Positions 14,580 to 15,237 of a stretch of 15,237 nt of DNA are shown here, piece by piece; the stretch's first letter is position 1; each line of letters begins with the position of its first letter. The stretch is from positions 1-15,237 of the forward strand of contig JAIOTT010000358.1 in the NCBI GenBank assembly GCA_021106655.1, in the 5' to 3' direction. Both the position numbers and the translations under genes were made by a program. The notes under the pieces were generated by a model. It saw nothing but the letters and a program-made list of their open reading frames with translations. It made no database searches and was not told the DNA's origin. The stretch is from Bacteroidales bacterium (GTDB taxonomy: Bacteria > Bacteroidota > Bacteroidia > Bacteroidales > SMBSF77).

Positions 14580-14607
14580 GACTGATGACTGAGGACTGAT
14601 GAGTGAG
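14580..14607. repeat. Two tandem copies of a 14-nt unit
   Basis: GACTGATGACTGAG (14580-14593) is followed at once by GACTGATGAGTGAG (14594-14607), differing at one position. The unit is itself built from GACTGA/GATGA-like words. Short GACTGA-rich repeats occur between genes in many Bacteroidota, so this may be one of a dispersed family. Two copies are too few to call a minisatellite array. Confidence 0.55.
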
Positions 14608-14696
14608 AACTAAATACAGATAATCACAAAACCAATGTTTTACAAGATAATAGTATAATATCCTTTATTAATTTTTTCTGTTTTTAGAATAATACT

Positions 14697-14704
14697 TAAC
14701 TTTG
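14697..14704 (+). promoter_or_regulatory. Bacteroidota-type -7 promoter element TAACTTTG
   Basis: TAACTTTG matches the TAnnTTTG consensus of the primary sigma factor in Bacteroidota. The upstream -33 region is T-rich (14671-14685) without a clean TTTG, so the match is partial. Transcription would start near 14711 and read into the acyltransferase-like gene at 14803, leaving a leader of about 90 nt. Confidence 0.45.
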
Positions 14705-14802
14705 CTACAAAGTAATTAGAAAAGTTGCTTTTTAATAAAGAAGATTATTATGATATACTTTTTAAAGGATGATTAATTAAAAAAGAGCATTTTACTAATA
14801 AT

Positions 14803-15174
14803 ATGGACAATCAACAAGAGAAAGAAAAACGGCAGGAAATAACAAGAGACTTCCTAAATATTCAGAAAGTTTTTTATGCTAAAAGTCCGTCTTTAGATAA
14901 AATTGTCCCGAAATTTGTTTACAATTATTTAAAAAAAAATATTCATCAATCTGAGCTAAATGAAATAATTTATAACACTAAAGATAAATTTGGTATTGAT
15001 TTGATTGATTCACTTCTTGAAGAATTTCAAACTAAAATTCTTGTAAAAGGTTTAGAAAATGTTCCTGCAACCGGCAGATATATAATTGCATCCAATCATC
15101 CTATAGGAGAGTTAGATGGCTTGGCTTTGATGAGTGTTGTCGGGAAAATCAGAAAAGATATATTTTTCCGGTAA
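14803..15174 (+). CDS. Lysophospholipid acyltransferase-like protein (PlsC superfamily), frame broken near 3' end
   Basis: The predicted enzyme would transfer acyl groups to a lysophospholipid or related acceptor at the membrane. The N-terminal ~80 residues are helical and match the lead-in of Bacteroidota acyltransferases annotated as hemolysin-like. KILVKGLENVPATGRYIIASNHPIG and then ELDG (about 85-107) contain the catalytic His of the NHPxGxLDG motif. In this frame translation reaches a TAA at 15172-15174, giving only 123 aa, far short of the usual ~270. The family sequence continues in the +2 position after the T5 run at 15163-15167, so this stop is best read as a frameshift, either real or a homopolymer error. 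It has its own putative promoter and is unrelated to the cassettes upstream. Confidence 0.75.
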   Translation: MDNQQEKEKRQEITRDFLNIQKVFYAKSPSLDKIVPKFVYNYLKKNIHQSELNEIIYNTKDKFGIDLIDSLLEEFQTKILVKGLENVPATGRYIIASNHPIGELDGLALMSVVGKIRKDIFFR

Positions 15175-15237
15175 ATGATCTGTTGATGAACCTACCGAAT
15201 ATAAAAGAATTATTTATTCCGATAAATAAGCATGGAA
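15165..15237 (+). pseudogene. Out-of-frame continuation of the acyltransferase-like gene, truncated by window end
   Basis: Reading codons from 15165 gives FPVNDLLMNLPNIKEL and then FIPINKHG, the expected family sequence after the catalytic motif. One extra T in the run at 15163-15167 would join it to the upstream frame as K-D-I-F-F-P-V-N-D. The window stops here, so the remaining ~150 residues and their integrity are not visible. Confidence 0.7.

Larger units (their letters stand above)
14540..14802 (+). other. 263-nt intergenic spacer
   Basis: This gap separates the ABC gene from the acyltransferase-like gene. It holds a short 14-nt tandem repeat near its start and a Bacteroidota-like -7 element about 100 nt before the next start codon. 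I see no open frame of note, no convincing terminator hairpin after 14539 and no RNA gene. Confidence 0.6.

Noticed and set aside
14580..14607. CRISPR array
   Set aside because: Units are adjacent with no spacers, only 14 nt long and just two copies.

Overview
The window is AT-rich, and every convincing gene lies on the plus strand. It looks like a Bacteroidota chromosome. Most start codons lack a Shine-Dalgarno, there is a TAnnTTTG-type -7 element before the last gene, and the last gene resembles the NHPxGxLDG acyltransferase/'hemolysin' type common in that phylum. The assignment is an inference. I see no integrase, transposase, tRNA, rRNA or CRISPR array.

Region 1 (1-9601) is a tight run of seven genes with gaps of at most 43 nt and several overlaps. 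In order they are: the 3' part of a large protein ending in a receiver-like fold; an unrecognised 225-aa protein; a complete class I tyrosyl-tRNA synthetase; a 130-aa stand-alone degenerate receiver; a 952-aa PLP-dependent decarboxylase of the bacterial tyrosine-decarboxylase type, with a receiver-like C-terminal extension; a 777-aa protein with a degenerate receiver, a canonical receiver and a C-terminal region carrying a HEPN-RNase-like RNEIIHG motif; and an unrecognised 247-aa protein overlapping it. This is the most interesting part of the window. It combines phosphorelay-like signalling modules, an enzyme predicted to decarboxylate an aromatic amino acid, a TyrRS and a possible RNase, so it is a candidate undescribed conflict or stress-response system. 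A possible logic, inferred only, is that receivers gate two outputs (amino-acid decarboxylation and RNA cleavage) while the TyrRS keeps tRNA-Tyr charged or senses tyrosine. The tyrS next to a tyrosine-decarboxylase-like gene recalls the tyrS-tdc operons of lactic acid bacteria.

Region 2 (9602-14539) follows a short gap with two small hairpins. It is a five-gene co-oriented cassette with somewhat higher G+C: an unrecognised 178-aa protein, a protein with a strikingly His-rich N-terminus, an unrecognised ~209-aa protein, a polytopic permease of the ArsB/NhaD/SLC13 type, and a complete ABC exporter half-transporter. Overlaps suggest one operon. Transport or metal handling is plausible, but the substrate cannot be read from the sequence.

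Region 3 (14540-15237) is a 263-nt spacer with a 14-nt tandem repeat and a -7 promoter element, then the start of a lysophospholipid-acyltransferase-like gene. Its frame is broken at a T5 run, and the window ends before the gene does.
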